Source of the DNA: Campanula takesimana
Taxonomy: Eukaryota > Streptophyta > Magnoliopsida > Asterales > Campanulaceae
Direction of reading: 5' to 3'
DNA length: 64,000 nt
NCBI GenBank assembly: GCA_026119855.1
Contig: JAOWBW010001596.1
Span: forward strand, 62,001 to 126,000
The first letter of the stretch is position 1, and each line of letters begins with the position of its first letter. The notes beneath the pieces were generated by a model, which was not told the origin of the DNA, made no database searches, and saw only the letters and a program-made list of their open reading frames with translations. A program made the translations under genes and the position numbers. This document shows, piece by piece, positions 36,389 to 48,719 of the stretch.

Positions 36389-36792
36389 AATCTGAAAGAA
36401 CAAAACTCTGATCCACCCTGGTTCTCTCTCTCGACGTATACGGCCGTAGGGAAGATTTGTGATCTATTGTGGATTGTGAAATTTAATTTTGCATAGTTGT
36501 TGTCTCTTTTGATTTTAAAATTGGTTGACAGTTTTGCAACGTGTCTGTGTATGTGTGTGTGTGAGAGAGAGAGAGAGAGGGTATTACGGTGGTGGTGGTG
36601 GTGGTGGTGGTGGTGGCGGCGGCGGCAAATAGTGGATATGGATGTTGGTGAGTGAGGTGGGGATGGATTAAATGTTGATGAAAGGTTGTAAAATTTTAAA
36701 TATTATTTTCATTTGTGTTATGCAAACGTAATGGCAAATGAAAAATCATTGAATTTCAGGGTGAACAATGCAGCTTTCAAAAATTCATTAAA
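36075..36792. other. CT- and GGT-rich intergenic stretch
   Basis: Holds (CT)n at 36355-36382, (GA)n at 36561-36579 and a GGT/GGC trinucleotide run at about 36589-36626. The CT-rich part followed by AAATCTGAAAGAACAAAACT resembles a plant 5' leader, but no coding frame follows, so it may be a gene-promoter fragment carried or left by rearrangement. Confidence 0.4.
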
Positions 36793-37595
36793 CTTGTGGG
36801 TAACCCGTGCTCTACACGGGTAACTAATTTGTTTTTTGTTTTTTTTTTTTATATTTTACTCTTTTTATATTTTTATTTAATAAAGTAGCATAATAGTTTT
36901 TTATAATATAAATATATTGTATATGAAAAATAATTTTTAAATTATAGTTAACTAAAATAGTAAATATCATCTTAATTATAACCATTAATAGTAAAAATTA
37001 ATCTATATAATAATATCAATAACTAATACTATTAATAATACTTATTAATATTTATAGTAACTATTATAATTAACTAATACTATTAATAATAATGTTAACC
37101 TATATAGTAACTACTATGATTAACTAATACTATTAATAGTAAAAATTAACATATATTATAACTGTTATGATTAACTAATATTATTAATAGTAATTGTTAA
37201 TTTATAAAGTAACCATTATAGTTAACTTGTATAGTAACTATTATTGTTAATTATACTATTAATAGTAATAGTTATATATTATAGTAATTATTATGGCTGA
37301 CTAATACTATTAATAGTAATAGTTAACTACTATAGTAACTATTATAGTTAAGTAATACTATTAATAGTAATAGTTAACTTGTAAAGTAACTATTATAGTT
37401 AACTATTACTATTAATAGTAATAGTTAACTCATATCATAACTATTATTATGAGCTAATAGTATTAGCTAATAATGAGAATATTAAATGTCACACACATTT
37501 AGGATAGGGATGATGTGGCTTCACACAAATGAAGCTTTAACCTATGTTTGTCTATGTGTCAAAGTCATATCCCTCCTCACCAACTTTAATATATA
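36793..37595 (-). mobile_element. Helitron-like non-autonomous element, copy 1
   Basis: On the minus strand the right end is a CCCGTGT...GCACGGG hairpin followed by TTACCCA and CAAG|T (a decayed CTAG|T). The other end reads TATATATTAAAGTTGGTGAGG. The interior is dominated by AT-rich ATAGTTAACTAATACTATTA units. No Rep/Hel protein. A Stowaway left end (37596) abuts the start. Confidence 0.6.
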
Positions 37596-37635
37596 CTCCC
37601 TCTGTCCCAGCTCACTTGAGACTTTTTGACCAAAA
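37596..37635. mobile_element. Unpaired Stowaway left end
   Basis: CTCCCTCTGTCCCAGCTCAC with no recognisable partner downstream; truncated or split by the following insertion. Confidence 0.5.
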
Positions 37636-37732
37636 CTGGTCAACTTAAGGTCGGTTTGACTAACACTTTATAGAAATATTTATGATCCAAATAAAAATTA
37701 AAAAAAAAAAAAACCCAATTACAAAAATTGGG

Positions 37733-37963
37733 TTTAAGGGCATTTTCTGCAGGTGATCAATCAGATGGCGCTTGGACTACCCGATGGAGCAGGACGTCTA
37801 TGAGAAGATTTCTGAAGAGGCATTATCATTCGCTGTAATAGGTTCTAACGCGTGAAACTCCGCTAGGAATTGTACTAGACTAGGCAATAGATCTGTAATA
37901 GACTTAATATGAGTTTGTAACATGATGACAATTGCTTTAAATGAATGATATGTAACTAGCTTG
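37733..37963 (+). pseudogene. Retroposed poly(A)-tailed fragment with long TSD
   Basis: AAACCCAATTACAAAAATTGG is present at both edges (37712-37732 and 37971-37991), preceded each time by A runs. The insert ends CTAGCTTG followed by A's, as a 5'-truncated retrocopy would. One frame (about 37760-37854) reads RWRLDYPMEQDVYEKISEEA and ends SNA-stop, which looks like a protein C-terminus followed by a 3' UTR. I do not recognise the parent gene. Confidence 0.5.
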
Positions 37964-38555
37964 AAAAAAAAAACCCAATTACAAAAATTGGAACACACTT
38001 GGCATGCAATTTGCCCTATATTTTATAGATGCTGCGAACTATGAGCATTATTGTTGACCCAGGTGGTCTTTAAAAAGCAAAAAATCAGTTTTTCATTAGA
38101 CTAGTAGGTAACCCGTGCTCCGCACGGGAATCTATTCCGTTAATGTTTTTGTATTTTCCTTTTTTTATGTTTTTAATTGATAAATTAACATAATAATTTT
38201 ATTTGAAAATATATGTATATTTTAAATTAATCAAAACATTTTCATAGCTTTGGTTGTACATAGTTGTAATAAATATGTTTTCTAATTAATTTAGAAGTAC
38301 ATTTAAATTTTTTGTATGAATATTTCAAAAAGCTTAATGGTATTAATAGTAATAGTTAACATATATAGTAACTATTATGATTAAATAATATAATTATAGT
38401 AATAGTTAATATACATTGTAACAATTATGATTAACTAATACAATTAATAATAATAATTGACTTATATAGTAACTATTATAGTTAACAATTATATTTAACT
38501 ATTTTAATTAACTAATACTATTAATAGTATTAGTTAGTTATAATATTTAAATATT

Positions 38556-38820
38556 ACTCTTTCCGTCCCAGAGTAAGAGTCATACCTCTCATTTGCACGG
38601 AGATTAAGAAATGATAAAAGTAAGTGTTGTGAGTGTCAAAGTAAATTAGGAGAGAGAATGAGTGTGAGGGAATAATAAGTTGATTGTGAGTATAAACGTA
38701 AAGTAAGAGAGAGAATGAGTGAGATAAATAGTAAAAGTTCTTTGCCATTTTAGGAGAGAGACTCTTACTCTGGGACGTACCAAAATAGAAAGTAGGACTC
38801 TTACTCTTGGACGTAGGGAG
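38556..38820. mobile_element. Stowaway-like MITE nested in Helitron copy 2
   Basis: CTCTTTCCGTCCCAGAGTAA mirrors TACTCTTGGACGTAGGGAG, and TTACTCTGGGACGTACC is a second mirrored end just inside, so the right end is duplicated. Confidence 0.75.
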
Positions 38821-38821
38821 T

Positions 38822-39075
38822 AATAGTTAACTATAATAGTTAACTATTATAGTTAACTATAATAGTTAACTATTATAGTTACCTATTATAGTTAACTATA
38901 ATAGTTAACTATTATAGTTACCTATAATAGTTAACTATAGTAACTATTACTATTATAAGTATTGGTTACTATAGTAGTTAGCTATAATAGTTACCAATTA
39001 TAATAGTAACTATTACTATTATAAGTATTTGTTACTATAGTAGTTAACTATAATAGTTACCCTATATAGTAACTA
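38822..39075. repeat. Palindromic TAGTTAACTA array
   Basis: Alternating TATAGTTAACTATTATAGTT and ATAATAGTTACC units, self-complementary over about 250 bp. Confidence 0.85.
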
Positions 39076-39215
39076 ATACTATTAGCTAATACTATTAGCT
39101 AAGAAAAAGAATTTGAAAAGTCTCTTATTTATAAGAGGTAATGATGTGGCAACACCAAATGCAACCTTTCTCTAAAACTTGTCTATGTGGCAACACCATA
39201 GCTCTCCTCACCAAC

Positions 39216-39221
<6 letters not shown>

Positions 39222-39272
<51 letters not shown>
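39222..39272. repeat. (TA)n microsatellite
   Basis: About 25 TA units at the Helitron-like 5' end. Confidence 0.9.
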
Positions 39273-39274
<2 letters not shown>

Positions 39275-39283
39275 TAGATAGAT

Positions 39284-39782
39284 TTTTTAATAGGGGCTAA
39301 TCTGCGCCTCAACAAACATTCTCAACACATAACATTCTCAACACATGAACTGAACTTACACAACAAATTACTTGCACTGTACTGGCACAACTATGTTTGA
39401 GTGAGTAAATATCGTCGGTGCATTTTAAGAGTGCCACGTACATGTGTTTAAGAATGTTAGTTCATGTGTTTTGAAATGCGAGTGCATATGTAAATATGTA
39501 ATTGAGTTCATGTGGTATTTAAAATAACCAGTTGTAGTGTTTTAGATGACCAGTTGTAGTGCTTAAGATGACCAGTGCATTTGTTTTGTTGGTATCTGTC
39601 CATGTGTTTTTTAGTGTCAGTTCGTGTCTTCACAATGTCAATTGCAGCTTTGAAGAATGCTAGGAGATTCGAGAAGTTCTCATTATTTACAAAAATAACA
39701 CTGCATGTTGTTTTTAAAAAAAAAAAAATATTTACAAAAGTATCACCGCGCGGTTTAAAGACACGATTTCCCTAATGAACCG
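39284..39782. repeat. Third copy of the CACCGCG / TTTACAAAAAT repeat
   Basis: Starts with AGGGGCTAATCTGCGCCTC and CTCAACACATGAAC-type units, then loose GTGTTTAAGAATGT(T/C)AGTTCATGTG repeats, and ends TTTACAAAAGTATCACCGCG. Confidence 0.55.
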
Positions 39783-40336
39783 TAAAAAATGGTTTTCTTA
39801 ATATTTTCACATGTTGTTCAAGTGAATCGATCATACTCACTCTCCCTCCGTCCTAAAAAGATATTCACATTTATTTTTATGGTTAATGCAAGTAAATTTT
39901 GATCAAACAAACTCCATCGGTTTCAAAACAAATTTCCCATAGAATTTTAAAAACGGAAATAAAAGAAAGATATTGGAAAAGTGGGTGGTGTAAGTGGGAA
40001 TGAGAAAGAAATTGTGGTAGGGAATAGCAAGTGAATAGTTGTTGTGAGTGGGAATTAGAGGGAGAAAGCGGAGGAAATCTTTTCCTTTTTGAGAAAATGG
40101 GAGTTTCTAATGTGACGCTTAAAAAGGCTAATTGATATAAGAGAGAGTATGTTAATCTAATTAGCTAACTGAATTTTTAGAAAATTATTATTGATAAATC
40201 AAATTAATAATTTATTTGCAATGATGATTAAAGTGATACCAACATTCAAAGTTCGCTTGTATTGACAATCATACATCGAACACCAAATTCACAAATTCGG
40301 AATGAATTGATGGTATGAACATATTACTTATAATTT
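39783..40336. other. Decayed MITE material, no gene
   Basis: Contains a left end CTCCCTCCGTCCTAAAAAG at about 39842 and a second one at about 39910 (CTCCATCGGTTTCAAAAC), with only weak right partners near 40135-40148. Confidence 0.45.
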
Positions 40337-40545
40337 GGGTGTCCCTAAATGAGTGTCCAAATTTTATTTTAAAGGACACTGAAAATCTTAACTTTTTGAA
40401 CAACTTGGTAAGTTTTGCACGTATAAAGAAACCAGTGAAAAAAAAATCGAAAAAAAAAAACGTTTAGCGAGAAAGTTATGTTTAAAAAAAACACTTAGGG
40501 ACAAAGATTTCTTGAAAATTGACACTCATTTAGGGACAGAGGGAG
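40337..40545. mobile_element. Stowaway-like MITE downstream of TOP2
   Basis: GGGTGTCCCTAAATGAGTG mirrors CACTCATTTAGGGACAGAGG; the right end GAGGGAGCAGTA is intact, the left is truncated. Confidence 0.65.
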
Positions 40546-40786
40546 CAGTACTTTATACTACGTAAACAACAAAGCTGTAAAATAGAGAATGAATACTTTT
40601 CTCATGCAAATCAAGATTGCACCTCCACATACACTAACAAAGTTAACGAGAATTAACAGCCATCAACCGAGTTAAATTCAATCCAGTTAAACGTCCTAAA
40701 ATAAGATGATACGCAAGGAAACAAGCTCAAATTTCCCTCTTATACTTCAAACTTCAGTTAAAATAAACCCATTTTTAACCAACAAC
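40546..40786 (-). other. Probable TOP2 3' UTR
   Basis: Sequence immediately after the TOP2 stop on the minus strand; no canonical AATAAA is seen on that strand. Confidence 0.4.
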
Positions 40787-43004
40787 CTAATCTTCATCTT
40801 CATCCTCAGTAAAGTCAGAATCCTCACTAACTTCTTCATCACCTTCAGACTCACTCGAAATATAAGTCACCTTCCCTCTATTAGCCCTCTGTGGTCTAGC
40901 TCTCAGAGCCAAAACTTCACTCTCTGGCTCAGCAACACTCCCTGATGTAGAAGCGGACCCCGATTGTTGTTCTTCACTCTCCTCTTTATCTTCCTCCTCC
41001 ACACTAGTCATCTTTTTCAGCACGGACCCACTTTTTTTATTAAAAGGCGACGCCCTCATTTTCCTCACTTTTTTCTCGGGTGATATACCTGTTGTATTAT
41101 TCTCTGCTGGCTTTAAAACTTCTGTGATCAGTTTTTGACCCATTAATGATCCTTTACTATTAGCTGCTGGACCTCTTTTCTTTGCTGTTGGGGGTTTGGT
41201 TGCTGCTCCTGCTGGTGCCTTGGAAGTGTTTGCAGCTGCTGGTTTTCTCCCCCCACCTTTCTTTTGTGCTGGAGGTTTGACCACTTTGACCTCAAAGTCT
41301 TCATCGTCGCTTAGTGCAATTTCGTCTTCATCATCAGATATCATAGATGCAACTGTGGGTTTCTTCTTTGCTGCTGCTCCTCTTTTGCTTGGTGCTTTTT
41401 TTGCAGGTACTTCTTCCATTTCCACAGCTTCACAAACACAAATTTGATGTTCAGAAAAGAAATTTGAATGTTTGCATAGTAACTCTAACTCTAATGAAAA
41501 ACTAGTTTTTTCATAACATTATGGAAAACCCAGTTTTTATTAATATCAGACCCAAACATGTGATTGTCTAGATGTTTTAAAAACTAGTTGTTCCATAGTG
41601 TTAGGGAAAAACTGGCTTTTATAAGACTTGATCAAATTAATAATGGCAAAAAAAAAAAAAAAAAAAATCAACAGATACTTACAGACAAGTGCTCATCGTA
41701 TTAAATTTTCCACAGAATTAAGATAACAATCAAGAGAATTGGACAGATATGCATATAGCAGAGAGAACCTACTTTCAGAGTGGTCAGGAGAAGACCCAAG
41801 GTTATAAGCAGCAAGACGATCTTTCAGCTCAAGCACATCCTCATCATCATCGTCTTCATCTTCCAAAGCAAGCTTTTCCTGCCAAGTAAAAATGATAGAA
41901 AGCGCAATTTTCCATAATCATGTGTATCATTGGTGTTCAATAAGCCACTGGTTACATACCTTCTTAGATGGAGCTTTCTTTGGACCAGCTTTACCTTTTG
42001 GTTTTGCCACTTCTGGATAAGTATCTGATAACACAAAGAATCAACATTATGAACTGACAATTGATGGTAACATTTCAGAGACAGGTTCTGTATACATACC
42101 TGTTTCCATAACAGAGCTTGATGTTTCCATTGGTTCACCACTAGGTGGTGCTGTAGTGTCCGCTTTCTTGGTATTCTTTCGAGGCTTTGCAGGAGCTTTT
42201 TTGGGCGCTGTGGCTCCATTCAACATTGCTTTCACTCGCATTTCCTTTCGAGCCACTTCAGCTTCTGCATCCATCTTGTCTTGCTCCTGGGAACAGAAAA
42301 AAAAAAAACACTTAGACAGGAAGAAGCCAAGTCACCAAATTAACTTAAACATTTTCCGTTCAAAAGATTCATACATCGAGTTGTTTCTCAAGAGCATCAA
42401 GATCTTTAGCCCATAAAGCCTTCGGAGGGGTCCTTCTTAGTTCATCAAGCTCACCGTTCAGCCTATCCCTATCAGAACATAGCTCTTGCACCTTTTCAAA
42501 TGTCAAGGATCCAATTGCCATCGATAGCAAGTAGTCGTAATCACTTGCCTTTACTTCTTTGCTGTTGGAAACCACCTCAGGACTTTCTTCAGCTTCCTCC
42601 GTGTCATCAGTAGTCCCAGCAATGACAGCCTCCACTCTGGTTTTCTTTGGGAAAGGTGTGAAACCCTTTTGCTTCAGCTCGATAAAAAGATCAGCCCTCT
42701 TCCTGTTGTTCACGATGATTTTTCCTTCCACAACCCCAAGTATGAATCGCACCTTGTTATCAAGTTTTAACAATTCGGTTTCAAGATTCTGCAGTACAGC
42801 CCTCTGCAAGAGATAGTCATAATAACATTTAGTGCATCATTTATCTCTTAAATACTTGCACAAAGTTCAGATAATGCAAAATAGAATTTCTCATTAACCA
42901 AACTTACCTTCCTTTTCTCATAATAATCCAGCCTTAAGTGAAAGAAATCCTCAAGAACTGACAAAAGAAAAAAATTGTAGGTCAAGACATCAAATAGATG
43001 TTGG

Positions 43005-43055
<51 letters not shown>

Positions 43056-46000
43056 ATGTGTTCCTAGGACATACTCTGTTCAGGGGTATCATATTTCTTG
43101 ATTACACCTCTATCATCAAACAGATGCATGTTGCTTGTGCTTATGGTTGTGGTTAGCTTGAACTTTTTCAGCAGTCCCTCTTGCTTTGCAATCATCATGT
43201 TCTCCTCAGACAAGGTGACCTCAAAATATACAGAAGTATCATCATTGTGATCTCTGTAATCCTGCAAAATGGTAAACTCACCAAATTAATGATGTCCCAG
43301 ATTTTATCAAATGAAAAATATGTACGAGTTATAATAGGACATAATTTTACCCTGATAAATGGGTCCTTAATCTTGTCGTTCCCAGTCATGTTTGACTCCA
43401 AAAATTCCTTGTAATCTTGAGTCCACCTTCTGACAGGAAGCTCTGTAATTGTCAGCGTAGTTTCATTAATTTCGTTTATATGTCCAGTAATAGTGTAGCT
43501 GACCCCAGCTTCTTTTGTTGCTGTTTTTTCAATGCTTCCTTTAAAGCCTCTGTACCACGGATCCATTGGCTCCATCGGCTCACCATTCAGTAGACGCTTC
43601 ACATTAGCAACTATGTCCCTTGGATTATAATTTGGAACGTACGAACTCCAACCCGTCCCTATTCCTTCACTTCCATTTACTAGAACCGTTGGTATAATTG
43701 GCATGTACCTATTTGAAAACACAATTTAATTATATTCATGTGAAAACAAGCAATTGCTCTATTGCCCAGATAAAGAAACTTACCATGTTGGCTCAATGGA
43801 TTGCCCATCTTCATTCAAGTAGTCAAGGAGAATTTCGTCGTCCTTGGGAAACAAGAACCGTGTGATGGGAGAAAGCTGAGTAAATATATACCTAGCACTT
43901 GCATGATCTTTGCCTCCCTGTAAATGAAAGAGTTAAGAGTTTCTGCCAGAATGCAAAGATTATACACGTCTTTAAATGAATGACCAGATTTCATTTAGAC
44001 ATTCTGAAAATGTTTACTTTTTATATAATAATGGCAAAGATGCATAAATATTCTTGGTATCCACTTTCTTAAACATTTAGCTTTGCACATAAAAAAACAA
44101 CTAGTGAATTTTATTTTATTTTTATTCTTTGTAAAAAAACATAGGGACGGAGGGAATAATACAGATGTGTCAGCATTTGTTAGCTCACCTGGTGACGGGT
44201 GCCGAACTGACCATTTGGTTTAAGAAGGTTTATATTGTTGCTGCCGACAAAATCCTGAGCCATGCCAATAATGGTTCCAGCAAGACTTGCCTCGCCATGA
44301 TGGTAAGCAGAATGCTCAGAGACATAACCAGAGAATTGAGCAACTTTGACTTCCTTGACTAGGTTTCTCTTAAATGAACAAAACAGGATCTTTCTTTGAC
44401 CTGGTTTTAAGCCATCAACCATTGAAGGGATTGACCTTTGAAGATCTGCTATTGAAAACAGAATAAGCTCCTTGTTCACAAAGTCACTGTACTTGATATG
44501 CTTCTCCTTCTGATCAAGGTAAGTACCCGGCTGTGAAACAAAGAGGATTTTTTGTTAAAACAATAAATACTATGTTCATTCCATTAAATTAAAAAAAGAA
44601 AATTAAAAGAAAAAATTTGCACTATCTCCTACCTCAAACTGACGGAGCCAGTTCTTCCTAGCCTCAATTTTCTTCTTGCTGAAGGCAAGTTCAATTGCAT
44701 CTCCATCATTCTCATCTGCCCAAACAAAATCTTTCCTATGCTTATCAAGATCTTTAAAGTATTCCTTTGCCTCCTTTGATGTGCTTGTTCCCAGCCCCTG
44801 TAAGATCAAAGAATGATAACCTTTATATCAGCAACAGCAAGTTATCAATTGTACATCTGGTCGCATAATATAAAAATAAATACCTTATAGTACTTAATGG
44901 TCCAACCATTTGCGTTTGACAAATTTTCCTTCCAGGTCTCATACTCAGGCATGGTATAGAAAGATAGCACCCTTCCATCTCTATGTCTAGCCTGTTTAAC
45001 AACAAAGGGTATTGATAATTTTCAGAACTAGAAACATAAGCAAGAGACCTCTTAGTCGATAACTATACATAGACAGGATCGAATAGAAATACGAACCCTA
45101 ACAATTGGTGTGATGAACTCTATCATGAAAGTCGGAATTTTCAGCAGTGATGGCCAGAACGAGTGGATGAAATTGATTAATAGCCCTTTAATGTGGGAGC
45201 CATCATGATCCTGCACAAACTCAACAGCGTCAAGAAATAAACCTCACAAAATCATAACCCTAAATCAGTAATGTAGGTGCATTACCTGATCTGTCATTAT
45301 CATCAAGTGGCCATATCTCAGTGATTTCACACTGTCATACTGTTTCCCGTGCTGGAGTCCAAGAATCTGCTTCAGGCTTTGAATTTCAGCATTCTCTGTA
45401 AGCTGCTTAACGGATGCTTCCCTTACATTAAGCAATTTACCTCTCAACGGAAACACGCCATAATGGTCTCGACCCACAACAGAAATCCCAGCCATCTACA
45501 TAAATATCAATATCTCAAAATTGCACACAGAGAATAAAAATCACATTGTTTAATAATTACGAGCATGACATCTTACAGCAAGAGTTTTGGCTGAGTCTCC
45601 TTCTGTCAAAATCAGAGTACATTTAGCAGAATTCTTGCCTCCAGCATCATTGGCATCTTCAAGCTTTGTAATCCCGGTGATCCTCTCTCTCTTGGCTCCA
45701 TCAGTTTTCTTGAGGTCTTTACTTTGCTTAAAATCTGCCCATGACAGCAGACTTTCCACCACTCCAGACTTGGCCACTGTAAAAATCAGTTGAACATTGT
45801 CATCAATAATCAACTTCGACAAACCAGATGTGTTCCCAGACCATAGAGAAATTAAAATGTAAGTGCATACCTTTCTTTAGAAACTCCTGTGAGAGTTCAC
45901 ATTTGGAACCGAAATTGCTCTGACGAATAGTCAAAGTCTCCTTGGTTTGAGAATCGAAAGCTGGGTTGTCAATTAAGGCATTGACAAATACCCATAGATG

Positions 46001-48426
46001 GTTCTTCACAGTGTGAGCTTTGAGGTTAGCATTTTTGTTCTTTTTATTTACAAGATTCATCACGTGATTGGAAATCTGGTTAGTAACATAATCAACATGA
46101 GTTCCCCCCTTGATTGTTGCAATGCTGTTTACAAAGCTGACCTGTTAACCATAAACCCATGTAAGCAACACATCGCCCTTTAAATTTAACTAACTGCAGA
46201 TCAAGTATATAAAAGTGATCACTGTCTTCACTGACCTGTTGAAACTGTCCTTCACTCAAACTAACACAAATCTCCCATCTGTCATTAACCTTCTCAGCAA
46301 TCCTACATAATTTACTGAGCTCGATTAGCAGTCTCGTGATAAATAAGTAATCAAATAATCAATAAAAAAAAATAACTGCAAGAACCTTGGGAGGGGCTCT
46401 GGTCTGGATTTGGAGGCAGATTGCAGATAAAGGTTCACATAATCAAGGAATGATTTAACAGGAATTCTTTCCCCATTTAGTTCAACCTTGACCGTCTTAC
46501 CAAGGCATCCAGCTAAATCCATCACTCGCTTCCTCATCAGAGCAACAACATCATCTTCCAAATGAGTCATTTTGAATCTTTCCAAATCAGGCTGAAATGT
46601 AACCTTGGTCCAGTTTTCACTCGCCTTGCACTTAGTGATGTTTGGCTCAGATTTCTTTCCCATGTTGTCAGAGAAAACCTACATAAAATCAAATAAGATT
46701 GTTACAAATTGAGCCGTATGAGATATGAGACATGAAGAAAGGTTCTGCAGTTTACATATCTGACAGCTTCTGCGCATTTGCGGCACCATTCAGAAAAATC
46801 ACTAAATAAATAAGAAAGGGCTTTGCATGCTCAAATGCACGACAGAACTAGCTAGATGTTGGTAAAATTTAAACTCATGATACCAACAGCTCAAGTCAAC
46901 ATCCTCGTCAACTTAAATGAAACAGAATTCATAAAAATAAAGAAACAAATAAGTAGACCGTCAAAAGTTCATGAAACTGAATTGCTACCCTAGACAGACC
47001 TCTAGTCTCCCAAAATTGGACATAGATGATTCAGTTAATACTTAATATGAAATTCTGCTTTTCAACTCAATAATCCTCTTTTATACAGTAGATTATTTGT
47101 ATTAACCTAAATAAAATTAACCATTACAAGAAGTTAAAGAAACACTTCTAAGTCATATTTTTAAATGAAAATTAAAAAACATAAGCAACTAAGTGATATA
47201 ACAAATGAAACTCCAGAACTCTTCATCCTCAACCAAACCTCAAGAGTCAAGACAGAAACTAGAAAACTCTGACCATTAATCAGACATACCAAAATTAAGT
47301 CACAATACTTCAAACTACAAATTTAAAAAAAAAAAAAAAAAAACAGTAAAAGTGTAATTGCAATTACTACCAAGCAACATCAAGTAATCATAAAGTTATG
47401 AAGTAAGTAGGAATTTCAAGATGGCAGTGTATCCATGATCCTTAAGTGCCGAAGCAAAAACATATTCAAACTCGTTAGACCAACAGTGGTCGAGATAAGA
47501 GAACCATAGAAAGCCTGCAAGTCGAGATCACCCGGACAAATTAGATGTATAAAAATCAGCAATTATGAACATGAACACATATCTTAATAATCCTATTACG
47601 TTTAATTGAGAATAGACGAGAAATTTAGGGAGCACATTTCCTAAATAAGAATCAATAAACAAAACTCAAACAGCAAACATGCAACTAAGAACCCTAAACT
47701 TGCAACATTGCTCAATGTTAACAGCAACTCAAAATTCAATAATCAAAACTTCAATTTCTACCAAGTCAATCCAGGTGATCACGAACACTAGATAAAACTA
47801 AATTCAATAAAACAAAGTCAATTTCTATCACCAAACCAAACTCTGAAATCACACCATACCTGCTTATACTTCTTCTGCCTCTTTCCATCGGCAGTCTCAA
47901 TCACAAAATTCTTCGAGAATATATTCGTAAGCTTAGCCCCATAACCGTTCCTTCCACCAGTCGTCTTCTTAACCGAATCATCGTAATTACTACTAGTCAA
48001 CAAATGCCCAAATATCATCTCGGGAACATAAACCCCTTCCTCCTGGTGAATCTCAACCGGAACCCCATCCCCATTGTTATACACACTAATCAAATTCTGC
48101 TCAGGGTCAATCGTAACCTTAATCGAGTCCATCGACGGGTCCCTCTGCTTGTTATCAGCAGCATTAACAAGAATTTCATCAAAGATCTTGTACAAACCGG
48201 GAACATAGGAGATAGATCTGTGGACCATTTCGTTGTTATCCCAGACCCATAGTGATTGGGTATGTTTATCAGTGGATCCGATGTAAGTGTCAGGACGAAG
48301 AAGGATGTGCTCCAGCTGCGTTTTCTTCTGGTATGTTTCTTCGATTGTTTTGCCGGCGGCGGCTGCAGTGGTTGGGACATTGACGTTGTTGCTGGTTTGT
48401 AACGGGAGCTTCTTGTCGGCCGGCAT
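40787..48426 (-). CDS. TOP2: DNA topoisomerase II
   Basis: Nineteen exons on the minus strand: 48426-47860, 46678-46386, 46302-46236, 46141-45871, 45776-45577, 45495-45286, 45210-45097, 44991-44884, 44797-44633, 44530-44189, 43917-43784, 43708-43351, 43261-43075, 42957-42908, 42803-42375, 42286-42100, 42024-41960, 41878-41773, 41427-40787. All joints keep phase; product 1497 aa, near the family length. The GHKL ATPase has NAADNKQRD (88-96), NNGDGVP and GGRNGYGAK (157-165); the QTK loop is at 374-376. TOPRIM has EGDS (458-461) and DQDHDG (535-540). Catalytic Tyr789 sits in SARYIFT after Arg788. The C-terminal ~250 residues are Lys/Ala-rich then acidic, the usual poorly conserved tail. It passes one duplex through a double-strand break in another, in the nucleus, for replication and chromosome segregation. 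Start: first ATG, MPADKKLPLQ. No defect seen. Confidence 0.96.
43011..43048. repeat. (AT)n microsatellite in a TOP2 intron
   Basis: About 19 AT units in intron 13, some 27 bp beyond the splice donor of exon 13. Confidence 0.92.
46679..47859 (-). other. TOP2 intron 1
   Basis: 1.18-kb AT-rich first intron; donor CAG|GTATGG, acceptor TGTAG|GTT. Nothing else recognised. Confidence 0.85.
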
Positions 48427-48550
48427 TTTGTGGGTGGTTATGGAGATCGAAGACACAGAGATGGTGTCTTTAGGAGAGAGAAACGAGGGTGGAAATTAGG
48501 GATTTGGCGATGGAGGAATTGGGGGTTTATGGAGGACGGGTGAATAGTAA

Positions 48551-48561
48551 CAACGGTCGTC
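48551..48561 (+). promoter_or_regulatory. MSA-like element upstream of TOP2
   Basis: CAACGGTC contains the AACGG core bound by three-repeat MYB factors in G2/M-phase plant promoters. It matches most but not all of the full consensus and lies about 130 bp before the TOP2 start codon. Confidence 0.3.
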
Positions 48562-48591
48562 TGGATTTGGGTTTTTGAATTTTGAAAGTGA

Positions 48592-48599
48592 GCGGGAAT
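48592..48599 (-). promoter_or_regulatory. E2F-like site upstream of TOP2
   Basis: On the minus strand the sequence is ATTCCCGC, which fits the E2F consensus WTTSSCSS. It lies about 166 bp upstream of the TOP2 start codon, a sensible place for S-phase control. Confidence 0.45.
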
Positions 48600-48719
48600 T
48601 TGAATTTTGGGATTGGACGGTGTGGATTGGCTGTTGGAGCTTGTGTCTTGATTACCATTGAGGAAGTCACTGTTTTCGTTTTTCTTGTAATGTTTGTACA
48701 GTGTGGATGGAAATGTGTA

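Larger units (their letters stand above)
38101..39282 (-). mobile_element. Helitron-like non-autonomous element, copy 2
   Basis: On the minus strand the 3' end is CCCGTGC-GGA-GCACGGG (7-bp stem), TTACCTA and CTAG before a host T, matching the Helitron rule (hairpin, then CTRR, insertion between A and T). The 5' end reads TCTATCTATATATA then ATTAAAGTTGGTGAGG. The terminal 60-100 bp at the 5' side match copy 1. Inside are palindromic TATAGTTAACTATAATAGTT arrays (38822-39060) and a Stowaway (38556-38820). Confidence 0.7.
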
